In this document: positions 21,166-31,758 of the stretch, piece by piece
Layout: each line of letters opens with the position of its first letter
Numbering within the stretch: position 1 is the first letter of the stretch
Assembly: GCA_016946835.1 (NCBI GenBank)
Contig: JACVTC010000032.1
Span: forward strand, 427,501 to 460,000
DNA: 32,500 nucleotides
Direction of reading: 5' to 3'
From: Neocallimastix lanati (nom. inval.)
Taxonomy: Eukaryota > Neocallimastigomycota > Neocallimastigomycetes > Neocallimastigales > Neocallimastigaceae
Translations under genes and position numbers: made by a program
Notes under the pieces: model-generated
What the model saw: only the letters and a program-made list of their open reading frames with translations
Database searches by the model: none
Told to the model about the DNA's origin: nothing

Positions 21166-23271
21166 GGATTATGATAGTAATAATAAGGATTTTAATAATA
21201 ATAGCAACGATATAAATCATTAACTTGGTTTTCTTTTTCTTTTTCTACCTTTTATCATGAGAATTTTAATTCCAATAAAAATATAAAAAATTTCTTTCCT
21301 CCTTTTTTTTTTTTAATTTTTAATGCTGTCAATTATTTTCATTTGTCTAAAAAAAAAACTTTAATAAATAAATAAAATAAATAAATAAATAAATAAATAA
21401 ATAAATAGACATATAAATAAATAAATGAATTAAATTAAAAGTATTAAATATTCATAATAAATAAATTACATTAATATATAAAATACATTAATAAAAATAT
21501 AAATATTGTATACATTAATGTAAATGTGTTTAGGGTTTTTTTTTTTTTTTAAAACAAATTATTATTATCTTATTGTGAAACATGATAAATATTCTGTCAT
21601 TACCAAAATTTATCATAAGATATATATATAGTAGTACCTTTTTTTTTAATATTAATATCTAATATATTATTGACGTTGACAATAGGATATTAGTAATATA
21701 TATAAATATATATTACAATAGAATTGTTATAATTATGTTGATTTCATATTTTTTAAAGTTTAAAATTTTTTTTAATTTTTTTTTTTTAAAAAAAAAGAAA
21801 TTAAAACTAATAGTAATATAGTTTTATATATAATAAATTATCACATTAATAACTATTTTAATAAAAAAACATTTGAACAATGTAGTTTAACTAAATATAT
21901 ATATAGAAAACATTGGCATTTCCTTTTTTATATTGGTATATATATTACAATATATTAAACATGTAATCAATGCCCTTTTTTCTTATTTTTATTATTAAAA
22001 ATCATATTTTTATTTTTTTGAATAAAAAAAAATATTATTTATTTTATCCAAATTTTTATAAAATAATATATATTCATTAAATTTATATATATTATTCTTT
22101 AACTATTTTAATATATAATAGATAATATACAATATACAATATATTAATATATGATATAATATATTTATATTATTATATTCTGTTCAAATTATAATGAAAT
22201 TGTTAAGAATAGAATAGATATTATAGAAAAGATAATTATAATAAAATAATAAAATATTATTTAATATAATATAATATTAGTTAAGCTTTAATAGATATTA
22301 TTTTTATTTTTCTTTTAAACAAAGTTAAGTAATTATGTTAAAAAAAAAAAAAGAATATAAAATTTGGAAAGAGAAAGAAGAAAAGATGAAATTTTTTTTT
22401 TATAATTAGTCCAATGAAGTGGCAACAAAATCATACTTTGTTTTTATTTTGAAATTTGAGTTAACATAAAACAGAGATATACTTAAAAATAAAACAAAAA
22501 ATTTTAATAAATATACTATAAATAAAACAATAATAAAACAGAAATAAAACAATAATAACATAAAAAAATCTTTAGTAAAAAGTAAAAAGTGTTCATGTCA
22601 TTAAAATGCTATATTTTATGTTCATCCATTGATTATAAAAATACTTGCCGTTCGAATATTCATCTATAAATGATAAAAAAAAAAACAACTTATTTTTAAA
22701 TTAATATTAAATAATATGAAATAACAAAGTACAAAATCTATAATAATTAATACATAATTATTATTAATTGATTATAATAAATAAATATATTTTATTTTAT
22801 TTAATTTTAAAAAATATTAATATAATAATTAAAATATTTATTTTATTATTAATATATATTTTAGGTATAATATAATTAATTGAATTATTAATCCATTAAA
22901 ATATTATACATATTTTAATTTAAGTCTAATCCTCATTATTTAATAATTATAATATTAGTTAATTAACTTTATTATTGTAAAAAGGGATGATTATTAATAA
23001 TATATATTAATATATTATAAACTATTGTAATATATGCATATTTGTAAAATATATTTTAAAATAATAAATAATATGTATATAATAATTTATTAATGTATTC
23101 TAATATAATGTAAGTTTTTATTGAGTACTATTAATTAAAAAGGCTTGTATTTAAACAAAAAAAAAATTCAATATAAAAAACAAGTCATAAGATAATGATT
23201 ATTGAATACTAATTTCAATATTCCAGCAAATGAGATAGGCTAGAAATCAACTTTGTTGATGATAATTCTTT

Positions 23272-23303
<32 letters not shown>

Positions 23304-23436
23304 TTGGCTAGGTAGTGGCTTACTTATATGGCGATTTTTCATATAGTTAATATTGTCATGGGTCTTATAGCTACATACTAGTTATTCATGAAGTATTTTT
23401 TAAATCCATCCCACTCTAAAAATTTAAAATAATTAA
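20839..23436. other. A+T-rich desert with scattered weak coding-like patches
   Basis: Contains the small Asn-rich ORF at 21035-21223 and AAAT-type repeats at 21360-21425. A minus-strand open patch lies at 22593-22700 (reads FIDEYSNGKYFYNQWMN and ends in TGA). A GC-richer island at about 23220-23400 precedes the heptamer array. I could not build a continuous reading frame through that island, so it is not called as a gene. Confidence 0.55.
21035..21223 (+). CDS. doubtful 62-aa Asn-rich ORF
   Basis: Starts MIVNVNLKIKNLYI, runs through 17 consecutive Asn encoded by an (AAT)n tract (about 21110-21164), and ends KDYDSNNKDFNNNSNDINH before TAA. The C-terminal part resembles Asn-rich low-complexity protein ends common in such genomes. 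The N-terminal part also reads protein-like in another frame (RHDSEREFKD), so this is more likely a decayed fragment than an intact gene. Confidence 0.2.
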
Positions 23437-24283
23437 TCATAAATAATAAATAATAAATAATAAATAATAAATAATAAATAATAAATAATAAATAATAAAT
23501 AATAAATAATAAATAATAAATAATAAATAATAAATAATAAATAATAAATAATAAATAATAAATAATAAATAATAAATAATAAATAATAAATAATAAATAA
23601 TAAATAATAAATAATAAATAATAAATAATAAATAATAAATAATAAATAATAAATAATAAATAATAAATAATAAATAATAAATAATAGAATAATAAATAAT
23701 AAATAATAAATAATAAATAATAAATAATAAATAATAAATAATAAATAATAAATAATAAATAATAAATAATAAATAATAAATAATAAATAATAAATAATAA
23801 ATAATAAATAATAAATAATAAATAATAAATAATAAATAATAAATAATAAATAATAAATAATAAATAATAAATAATAAATAATAAATAATAAATAATAAAT
23901 AATAAATAATAAATAATAGAATAATAAATAATAAATAATAAATAATAAATAATAAATAATAAATAATAAATAATAAATAATAAATAATAAATAATAAATA
24001 ATAAATAATAAATAATAAATAATAAATAATAAATAATAAATAATAAATAATAAATAATAAATAATAATAATAATAATAAATAATAAATAATAAATAATAA
24101 ATAATAAATAATAATAATAATAAATAATAAATAATAAATCATAAATAATAAATAATAAATAATAAATCATAAATAATAAATAATTAATCATAAATAATAA
24201 ATAATAAATAATAAATAATAAATAATAAATAATAAATATAATAAATAATAAATAATAAATAATAAATAATAAATAATAAATAT
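23437..24283. repeat. AATAAAT heptanucleotide tandem array, about 850 bp
   Basis: About 120 units of the same 7-mer, in the same orientation as the array at 14977. Single-unit variants (AATAATAG) occur near 23685 and 23920, with (AAT)n slips near 24061-24120 and CATAAAT variants after 24135. The flanking sequences of the two arrays are not similar, so the unit rather than a larger segment is shared. Long minus-strand ORFs through it (FIIYYLL periods) are artefacts of the repeat. Confidence 0.95.
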
Positions 24284-24614
24284 ATGTAAAAAAAAAAAAT
24301 TAAGGAAATGGTTTATATTTAATTTATTTTATATTATCTTATTTATAAAAGCATGCTTTATATTTTATTTTTATTGTATTTTATTGTATTTTTTAATAGT
24401 GATAGTTATTTTTAATTTAATTAACAAGCAATCAATTAATTTTTAATTAGAATCATAAGAAATCAATTAATTGCATAGGATATTCTTAGCATTTACTTTT
24501 AAGAACTTCTTAAGATTATTGATCAAGAACATTGATTCAATAATTTTTTCTTATATAGGAAAAAAATGGCTTTAAGCTTTAAAAATTTAATTTCTAAATC
24601 AATTCTTATATATC

Positions 24615-24616
<2 letters not shown>

Positions 24617-24650
<34 letters not shown>

Positions 24651-24652
24651 AT
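24617..24652 (+). repeat. (AAAT)9 microsatellite, left arm of an inverted pair
   Basis: Exactly nine AAAT units, followed by an ATAC repeat. It is complementary to the nine-unit repeat at 24782-24817. Confidence 0.9.
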
Positions 24653-24781
24653 ACATACATACATACATAAAATTAATTAAAAAAATTAGATATTTATAAA
24701 TCATTAGTAAGTAAAATAAATAAATAAATAATTTAACTAATAATTCTGGTAAATTTTTAAATTAATCTATATAATCAGTGC

Positions 24782-24782
24782 T

Positions 24783-24817
<35 letters not shown>
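24782..24817 (+). repeat. (TTTA)9 microsatellite, right arm of an inverted pair
   Basis: Exactly nine TTTA units, 129 bp downstream of (AAAT)9. The two 36-bp blocks can pair as one stem. Confidence 0.9.
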
Positions 24818-26826
24818 TTATTATTATTTTTTTTTTTGGTAAATTCTTTTTTTAGTTATATTTATTCAATTAATTTTACTGAAATGAAAAAGTACTAAGA
24901 ATTTATTGGCAAAATTTTTTAATAAGATTTAAATAAAATTTGTGGCCTATATTTAATTCTATAATCATATTAATAACATATTAATAATAGTGATAATGAC
25001 AACAATAATATTAGCAATAATAAATCATAATTTTTATTTATTTTTGCTTTTATTAATTATATACCAAATAAATCTTAGAACAGTATTTATAAATTTACAG
25101 AATGAACGGTAGAAAAACCTAAGAATTACAATTTTATCAATCAGATAAATACTTTTATTATTTGATGAACTTTAATATTTTTTTTTATTTGTTGAAGTCT
25201 ACTTTTTATCAACAATATTAAAATACATCAAATAATTCAAGGTATTAGAAAATATTCAATATTATCTATCAATCAAATTTACAATATATATATATATATA
25301 TATAAATTAACTATATTTTAATTCATCGTTGGTTTCCCAACTTCATTTGATTAAAAATATGGTGTATTTTTTATTTTTATTTTTTTGATCATGCTGATGA
25401 TAATAACCATTAAACCATCATATCTGTATCAATTTAAAAAAAGGTCATTAATTACTAAAATTATATTATATATATATATTTTTACTCTATCATTACTATA
25501 TGAAATATTTGAAATTAGTCAAATTTATTATTTTATTTTATTTAATTTGACTAAAGTATAAAAATAATATTGATTGTTGGTATTATATAGTTTCATTAAT
25601 TATAATTTGTTTTATAATATTAATTAAGTGAGAGTATTAATTATTTTTTTTATTATATAATTTCTTTTTTTCTTTTTTGTTTTTAACAATTATTGATATT
25701 AAATAATTATATTTTTTTTATATAAATTTAATAACCTTTAATTTTTTTTATTTATTTATTATTATTTATTATTGTTGTTTTTTTATTATATTTTATTTCA
25801 TTATAAAAAATTAAAATTTGATAATAAAATTATTTATTTAATATTTAATATTTAATTTTTTTTTAACTATTATTAATTATTATTAATTTTATTTTATTTT
25901 ATTTTATTTTATTTTTATTTTTTTATTAAAAATTTTATTATTAAATTTCTTATATATATGTAATATATATAAAAAACTTTTTATTTTTTTTTTATTATAG
26001 TTCCATTATATTAAAAATAAAATAAAATAATATTTTAATATATTTATAATATTAATAATAATGAATAATAGTTTAAATAAAAGTAATCTAATATTATATA
26101 ATAATAATATAATAAACTATTTCTAATATAATAATAATAGTATTTATTAATTATTTAGACTTTTTTATAATAAAGTACTTTTATATAATTATTAAACTTT
26201 TCTATATTGTATTTTTTTTTATTTTTTTATAAATGTTTAAATATTCAATTATATGATAAGAGAAGTCTATTAAAATTTATTAATATATACTTCATTTAAT
26301 ATATTTTAATATATATTTTAATATAGCTACTTAACATTTTTCATAGTATTGTTAACAAATAGAAATATATAAATAACATTATATTGATAATATACAAATA
26401 ATATTTTATATTAATAATATTAATATTGTATTTAAAATTTTTCGTATATTAATATATTGTATATATATTTAAGTTAATATTTAGATATAAATTTAATAAA
26501 ACAAAGTATCAATAAATTAATATATTCTAATATATTATTTTTTTGACTTTATCTTTTTTTTTTTATATTATATATATATTTTTATTTTTTACTTTATTAA
26601 ATAGCTTATTTCCAAAGAAAAAAGAATAAAGAATACTTTAAATAGATAAATAGTAAATGATACAATATATTAGAATATATATATATATATAATATTAAAA
26701 TATATTGAAATTTTTTAATGTTTTTAATTTCTAATTAATTATTTATTCATTATATATTACCTTAAATAAATTACAATAAAAATAAACTATATTAATTATA
26801 ATATATTAAATTTATATTATTATTTA

Positions 26827-26931
26827 TTAATCATTTTCTTTATCATTCTTTTGAAATGTTGGCACATTTAAATTAATATGATCATCATACAACTTTCCCT
26901 TATTATATGTATTATAATTAATATTTTTTTT
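26827..26931 (-). pseudogene. possible 3' coding fragment, unrecognised
   Basis: The minus strand is open for 34 codons between an A/T homopolymer junction and TAA at 26827-26829. It reads NKGKLYDDHINLNVPTFQ and ends KNDKEND. The mix of Asp, His, Pro, Gln and Gly is protein-like against a background that codes almost only for I, K, N, Y, F and L. Just upstream (26960-27005) other minus-strand frames also look coding but are out of frame. It could be a last exon or a decayed gene end; 34 codons alone is weak evidence. Confidence 0.28.
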
Positions 26932-27557
26932 TTAAAAAAAAAAAAAATATAAATACTTGGATATTTTCCTTTCAATTTTAAATTTCATCAAAATCATAAG
27001 TAAATAATTATTTAATTATTTATTTATTTAGTAGTTTGATTAGGTATATTAAAATATTAAAGAGTTAATTTTTTTTTTTTTAAAAGAATATTAAAAAAAG
27101 TAATATAGAAGAAAAATATTTAAATAATAAATAATATAAAAATTAAAATATTTTTTTTTGAAAAACAAGTAAATTAATATTTAAAAAAAAAAAAAGAAAA
27201 AAGAATATATATGTTTCATTAATAAATCAAAATTAATGATAAAATTATTAATTATTAATTCAACTCATATGAAAAATATCTTTATAATACAAAACACTAA
27301 AGAAAAAACTCCTCCTTAACTTTTTTCTTATATATTTTAAAAAGTTTTATTTAGAGGAATAAGTTTATTAGAATTACAATTAATTTAAGAAAAAAATATT
27401 ATAAATAAATATATATTTTTTTTAAAAAAACAATATTTATTTAAAGTTAAAACTTTATAAAAATATATACACGGTTAAATAATAAAGGAAAAGTAATTTT
27501 TTTTCAGAAAAAATTTTTATAAAAGGATATTGAATATAGAAGAGAAATAATAACAAA

Positions 27558-28115
27558 ATGATGTCATCTAATAGTTTTAATTCTAGCTATCAATTTGCTG
27601 AATCTTTATGTTATACTACTTCCATACCTTTAAATGCTAGAACTCTATCAAATTCATATTCGTCACAAGGTCGTCCAATATCATATAGTACAGCTAAAAG
27701 TAACTATAGAAGATCATATGCCTGGACAAATCAAAGTGATCCAGATATGAAAGAAAGAAAGAGACAATCATCATTCATAAGTAATAGTTATAGCAATTTA
27801 AGTTACATTGATTATGATAGTGATAGTGACAGTGATAGCGATGATAGTCACTATGATTCTGATAGTGGATCTACTTTAAATAATGATACTATTCCATCTC
27901 CATCAATGTTATCAGAATCTACTATATATTCATCAACTGTTTGTAGTTCAGTGGATAATTCGTTGAAGTGTACTTTTTCACCAAAACAAAAAGTAGTGTC
28001 TTTTTCAGAAGAAGTCGATATAATAAAGCCTTCAATGATTGAAAATGGAAATAAAAAGAATATTTTGAAGAAGGCATTTAAAATCATAAAAATGAAAAGA
28101 AAGGAAAGTAAATAA
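27558..28115 (+). CDS. Ser-rich 185-aa protein with acidic tract and RVxF-like motif, function unknown
   Basis: The only complete host-type gene in the window. It begins MMSSNSFNSSYQF in the context aacaaaATGATG (the second Met is an equally possible start) and has no intron-like break. Parts: a Ser/Tyr-rich N-terminus; a basic segment DPDMKERKRQSSF at 61-73, reminiscent of the DP-E-K-KR-S pattern of DUF3511-type regions but too short to assign; an acidic run of alternating Asp/Ser (about 86-103), typical of casein kinase 2 targets; KVVSFSEEV at 145-153, which fits the protein phosphatase 1 docking pattern [RK]x(0,1)[VI]x[FW]; and a Lys-rich, probably helical C-terminus (166-184). There is no signal peptide and no membrane segment, so it is probably cytosolic or nuclear. 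Base composition is clearly coding, and neighbours on both sides are deserts. Confidence 0.8.
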   Translation: MMSSNSFNSSYQFAESLCYTTSIPLNARTLSNSYSSQGRPISYSTAKSNYRRSYAWTNQSDPDMKERKRQSSFISNSYSNLSYIDYDSDSDSDSDDSHYDSDSGSTLNNDTIPSPSMLSESTIYSSTVCSSVDNSLKCTFSPKQKVVSFSEEVDIIKPSMIENGNKKNILKKAFKIIKMKRKESK

Positions 28116-29020
28116 GTGACAGAAAGATATAAAATAAAATTCTGATAAGCTTTAGTGTGTATTTATATATAAAGTAATTATTTATAAGTATAAAGAAGTT
28201 TAAAAACATTATCTTTAAGGAGTTAACTGTAACACTTATAAAAAAATAACTATAGAATTCAATATAAATATTAATATACCTATTTACCTGTTTCAATATA
28301 TTAATACATTATAATAATATACCTATTTAATTTAAGTTAAACAAACCCAATAAATTTTATTCTATTTAGAAGTATGAATATTTAATATTATTTATTTTCA
28401 TTATTAAAATTTGTATTAGTTTTTATTTTAATTTTAATTTTTATTTTTTTTTTTTAAATAAGGAAAAAATAAAATAAAATGAAAATAAAAATTTATATGA
28501 AGAAAGAATTATTTAAATAATTAATAAGTATGAATATGTAAATAAATAATATAAGCAAAAACTATATAATTAATAAATAACAATTTAATTATTTAAGAAA
28601 AGTTACCCTTTTTAATATAAATAATTTATTTATTTTTAAAATTTATTTATAAAGTTTTTGTTTATAATTTACGTTTTTGATATGTAAAGAAAAAATAATA
28701 AGAAACTTGAAAGGACAAGTAAATAAGAAAGAGAATAAAATATTGAAATTCTTTTTGTTATTTATTTGTAACTTTCTTTTCTTCTTTTTTTTTTATACTT
28801 CAACTTAGAAATATTTTAATAATTTATTTTTAATAATTTTTTTTTGCAATTAAAATAAATAATTAATTATATAATAAAATATGATCCAATAAATGCAATA
28901 AATTTATTTATAAAAGAAATGAATATTGAAAAATATAATTTATTTTTTCACTTTTTTTTTTTTTTTTAAATTTAAATTTTTATTTATTAACCCTATATAA
29001 AATAAGAGAAAAAGAAAAAG

Positions 29021-29060
<40 letters not shown>
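29021..29060 (+). repeat. poly(A) tract, 40 nt
   Basis: 40 uninterrupted A on the plus strand, preceded by GAAAAA units. Confidence 0.95.
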
Positions 29061-29062
<2 letters not shown>

Positions 29063-29079
29063 TTTAATTTTAATAATCA

Positions 29080-29199
29080 AAATCAAAAACAAAAACCGCA
29101 TTATAAGCAAAAACAAAAACAAAAAGCAAAAACAAAAAATAAAAAACAAAAACAAAGAACAAAAAAACGAAAAACAAAACAAAACAAAACGAAAGTTAA

Positions 29200-29200
<1 letters not shown>
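29080..29200 (+). repeat. degenerate (CAAAA)/(CAAAAA) repeat
   Basis: About 20 units of C followed by four to six A, with a few G substitutions, lying between two long A tracts. All Cs fall on one strand, so the block is strongly strand-asymmetric. Confidence 0.8.
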
Positions 29201-29236
<36 letters not shown>

Positions 29237-29721
29237 AATATTAAAATAATATTCATATTAATTATTATAACCTCTAAATAAAATTTAAATTATTTATTTA
29301 TTTTATATATATAACGCATTAAATAATTTTTTTAATGTATTTAAAATTATTCATAAAATTATTTATTACTAAATAATAATAATATTAATATTTATAATAT
29401 AAATAATTATAATAATAATAATGTTAATAATAATAGTAAAATAATAATAATGTAATTATAATTATAATAATAAATTAAAATGCACATAATATTTATATAC
29501 AAAAAAAAAAAAAAAAAAAAAATTGTTATAATTGTTTGTGTGTGTAATTAGCAATCATACTTTTTATACAATATATATTATAGTGATTTTAAATTTGTTA
29601 TATTAGTGTAATTTATATATATATATATATCATAGATATTTAATATTTGTAGATTGAAGGGGGAGACCCATAATTAACATGATTTTATATAAATATTATG
29701 TAAAATCAATAAAATTAATAC

Positions 29722-29752
<31 letters not shown>

Positions 29753-29971
29753 TAAACATAGTAAATAATATTAATAATAATAATAACAATATAGAAATAA
29801 TATTGTTAATAATAGTGATAATGAAAAATAGGAATATTAATATTAGGAAATAGTGAAAATAATAATATTGTTACTTTTAATGTAGTGAAAACAGTTTAAT
29901 TGGTGGAAAATCGTGTTAATTTTTAAAAGTAATTTTTTCTGAATAATGAGTGTGTATAAATATATATGTGA

Positions 29972-30043
29972 CGTGGTACCGAATTTATATATCACTTTCT
30001 TCTTGGTGGAAGAGATACAGAAATTATTGATATAAATTTTTAA
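29972..30043 (+). pseudogene. coding-like fragment with LLGG motif (beta-sheet repeat protein relic?)
   Basis: The open frame reads RGTEFIYHFLLGGRDTEIIDINF and then TAA at 30041-30043. The pattern hydrophobic-LLGG followed by an (I/L)D-x-(N/Q)F strand resembles both kelch blades and jacalin-like beta-prism strands, and it is echoed by the minus-strand fragment at 30568-30747. It is too short to assign a family. Following frames (NYKKEWD) stay protein-like but are interrupted by stops, so it is probably a decayed gene piece. Confidence 0.3.
29999..30011 (+). repeat. 13-bp inverted repeat arm (cttcttggtggaa)
   Basis: Exact reverse complement of 30702-30714. Both arms encode LLGG in the fragment on their own strand. 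The flanks outside the arms are only loosely similar (ATTTATATA words), so a transposon terminal repeat is possible but unproven. Confidence 0.6.
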
Positions 30044-30080
30044 AATTATAAAAAGGAATGGGATTAATTTTTTGGTTTAA

Positions 30081-30293
30081 GAACCAAAACCAAATATTAT
30101 TTTCTGGTGATTATTCCTAAAAAAAAAAAAAAAAAAAGAAACAAATTATTTTCTGATGATTATTCCTAAAAAAAAAAAAAAAAAAAATAAAAAAAAAAAA
30201 AAAAGAACCAAATTATTTTATGGTGATTATTCCTAAAAAAAAATAAAAAAAAAAAAAAAGAACCAAATTATTTTATGGTGATTATTCCTAAAG
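30081..30293 (+). repeat. four-copy tandem repeat, 55-67 bp unit with poly(A) spacer
   Basis: Units begin at 30081, 30138, 30205 and 30260 with GAA(C/A)CAAA and share ATTATTTT-TGGTGATTATTCCTAA-type core sequence, followed in the first three by A tracts of variable length. The fourth copy runs into unique sequence, and on the minus strand it encodes the end (SLGIITIK) of the fragment at 30268-30528. The array therefore looks like repeated copying of that gene end outward with its A-rich tail. Confidence 0.85.
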
Positions 30294-30470
30294 AAACGCT
30301 ATTCTTGGTGCGATCATCAAAAAAAAAAATTGAATTGCTTAACAAATAGGTTCTGTTGTTCGGAACGGTGCTGTTAGTAAATGTGTACTGATGAGAATTA
30401 ACAGAAACTACTAACTGCACTATTCCTTTGCCATATTGGTATGACGTCGGCACACTTAATAAATGAAAGT

Positions 30471-30505
<35 letters not shown>

Positions 30506-30528
30506 ATAAACCTCTCAAAAAAAGTTAA
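30268..30528 (-). pseudogene. coding-like fragment, unrecognised, contains an 11-Lys run
   Basis: The minus frame is open from just after TAA at 30529-30531 to TAA at 30268-30270. It reads LTFFERFI, then 11 Lys from a 33-A tract, then HFHLLSVPTSYQYGKG, a segment rich in Val, Thr, Ser and Asn (VNSHQYTFTNSTVPNNRTYL), and the end RTKNSVSLGIITIK. Composition after the Lys run is clearly protein-like and beta-strand-like. There is no ATG ahead of it; GTG at 30451-30453 is unlikely as a eukaryotic start. It probably belongs with the fragment at 30568-30747 as pieces of one broken gene read leftward. No family assigned. Confidence 0.35.
30472..30504 (+). repeat. poly(T) tract, 33 nt
   Basis: 33 uninterrupted T inside the minus-strand fragment. 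A length of 3n keeps the minus frame open through it. Confidence 0.95.
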
Positions 30529-30567
30529 TTAAGAGAGCTACTAATGATTTAGTATTGTATTATATTA

Positions 30568-30747
30568 TCAAGATATTCCGTAAGCCCCAACAATATATAG
30601 AGGAACAGTAGATCCTCTGTCCCCTGTAAACTTTTTAAAGGTTATTTACTTAAAATGTCCCCATTCCCCATTATTGAATTGTAGCTTATCTAAAGCTGAA
30701 TTTCCACCAAGAAGGAATATATATAAATATACCTGTTTATGAAATTT
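30568..30747 (-). pseudogene. coding-like fragment with LLGG and YIVGAYG motifs, one in-frame stop
   Basis: Reads KFHKQVYLYIFLLGGNSALD, then KLQFNNGEWGHFK, a TAA at 30646-30648, then ITFKKFTGDRGS, TVPLYIVGAYGIS and TGA at 30568-30570. Both sides of the TAA are protein-like in the same frame, which suggests one nonsense mutation in an old gene. The spacing G-NSALDKLQF / NGEW / GDRGS / LYIVGAYG is compatible with a jacalin-like beta-prism or a kelch-type propeller; I cannot decide between them. It lies just upstream, on the same strand, of the fragment at 30268-30528. Confidence 0.38.
30702..30714 (-). repeat. 13-bp inverted repeat arm (ttccaccaagaag)
   Basis: Partner of 29999-30011. See that entry. 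Confidence 0.6.
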
Positions 30748-30848
30748 TCATATTCTAAAATATTAGAATAAAAAGGAAGTAAGGAAAGATTCCTAACTTA
30801 TATTGGCAAATAAAATGAAAAGGTCATTGATAAAATCTAAAGATTAAT

Positions 30849-30852
<4 letters not shown>

Positions 30853-30887
<35 letters not shown>
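30853..30887 (+). repeat. poly(T) tract, 35 nt
   Basis: 35 uninterrupted T in the spacer between the two groups of broken coding fragments. Confidence 0.95.
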
Positions 30888-31110
30888 CATAAAGGTAATT
30901 ATTGCGAACTTTAATCTTTTATTTATTTATTCATTTATTAATTGCGTTAATATTTTTTATATTACCAAAAATAAAATAAAGTGTATAAATAAATTCAGAA
31001 AAAAAAATAATATTCAAAAAAAAAAAAAAAAAAATAAAATGTATAAATAAAACAGAAAAAAAAAAAAAAAAGAAAAGTTCCTATGCAACAAACCCTCACT
31101 TCCTTATGGA

Positions 31111-31393
31111 TTAGGGTTTGAATTGATGATCTGAAAAGAAATTATAGTCTTTCTCCTTCAGAGGCGTTGGTCTTCCCCCTCTCCCCTCTACTAGCCTGGT
31201 CTTATTTGTATTTTCAGCGTTGACGTTCCTTGGTTAGTTTTGCTTTTATATACTTTTCGGAATAGCGACCCTTGTCGAGTACTTTTGCAGGAGGCATAAT
31301 TTCTCTAAAGAGAGCCACAGATCTTTCTTGTGATTTAAGGGGGAGGTGAGAGAGTTTAGTGGATACCACACTATCTATTTGTAAAGATATTAC
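31111..31393 (-). pseudogene. GC-rich coding-like island, two overlapping frames, unrecognised
   Basis: This is the least A+T-rich noncopia stretch of the window. On the minus strand one frame is open for 59 codons (31217-31393: VISLQIDSVVSTKLSH, then LKSQERSVALFREIMPPAKV, LDKGRYSEKYIKAKLTKERQ) and stops at TGA 31214-31216. The +1 frame is open for 40 codons (31114-31233: RLVEGRGGRPTPLKEKDY and so on) and stops at TAA 31111-31113. The 20-nt overlap and similar codon style suggest one protein split by a single frameshift. The upstream end runs into a 14-A tract. GRGGRP recalls the linker after a helix-turn-helix in Tc1-type transposases, but this is a faint resemblance. It could also be a structured RNA. 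Confidence 0.33.
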
Positions 31394-31758
31394 TTTTTTT
31401 TTTTTTTATTTTAGATTTAACTGGTGATTATATTAACTACACATATAGTATACATCACACCGAATTTTTTTTTTTTTTAATTTTTGAATTTGTTTTCATT
31501 CTTTATTACATTAATGATTAATTAAAATTTTTTTTATTATTTTTTATTATTATTATTTTTTATTTTACTTAATCTTTTACATACATTTTATTTTTTATCT
31601 TTAAATTATATAATAATGTATTTTTTTTTTTTTTAATAAATGTTAATACATAAAAATATTTTAATTTATTTAATAAAGCACTGAAGGTATACTCTCTTCC
31701 TAGTTTAAAAAAAAAAAAAAGTAAACTCCAAGAGCCTTACTAATTACTAGCCAGCTAA

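Larger units (their letters stand above)
24284..27557. other. A+T-rich desert upstream of the Ser-rich gene
   Basis: No gene is supported. Contents are a complementary pair of AAAT/TTTA microsatellites (24617-24652 and 24782-24817), AT dinucleotide runs, and one minus-strand coding-like patch (26827-26931). The last roughly 150 bases before the gene contain T- and A-rich blocks but no recognisable promoter element. Confidence 0.6.
28116..29971. other. A+T-rich desert downstream of the Ser-rich gene
   Basis: No gene is supported. The stretch holds A tracts (29021-29060, 29203-29234, 29501-29522), a CAAAA-type repeat block and a 26-T tract at 29722-29747. An open minus-strand frame at 28940-29182 codes mainly for Phe and Leu through the A tracts and is not considered real. 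Confidence 0.65.

Noticed and set aside
22652-22663. GTTCGAATATT, resembling a tRNA T-loop
   Set aside because: No matching acceptor, D or anticodon arms nearby. No tRNA, rRNA or CRISPR array was found anywhere in the window.
23378-24191. Two minus-strand ORFs of about 250 codons
   Set aside because: Same heptamer artefact; all frames are open. The nonrepeat end (LEWDGFKKYFMNN) looks slightly protein-like, but no continuous frame leads on from it.
27851-28087. 78-codon minus-strand ORF
   Set aside because: Antisense to the Ser-rich gene, whose plus-strand frame has better composition and a proper start and stop.
28940-29182. 80-codon minus-strand ORF rich in Phe
   Set aside because: Made by long A tracts and CAAAA repeats; no protein-like composition.
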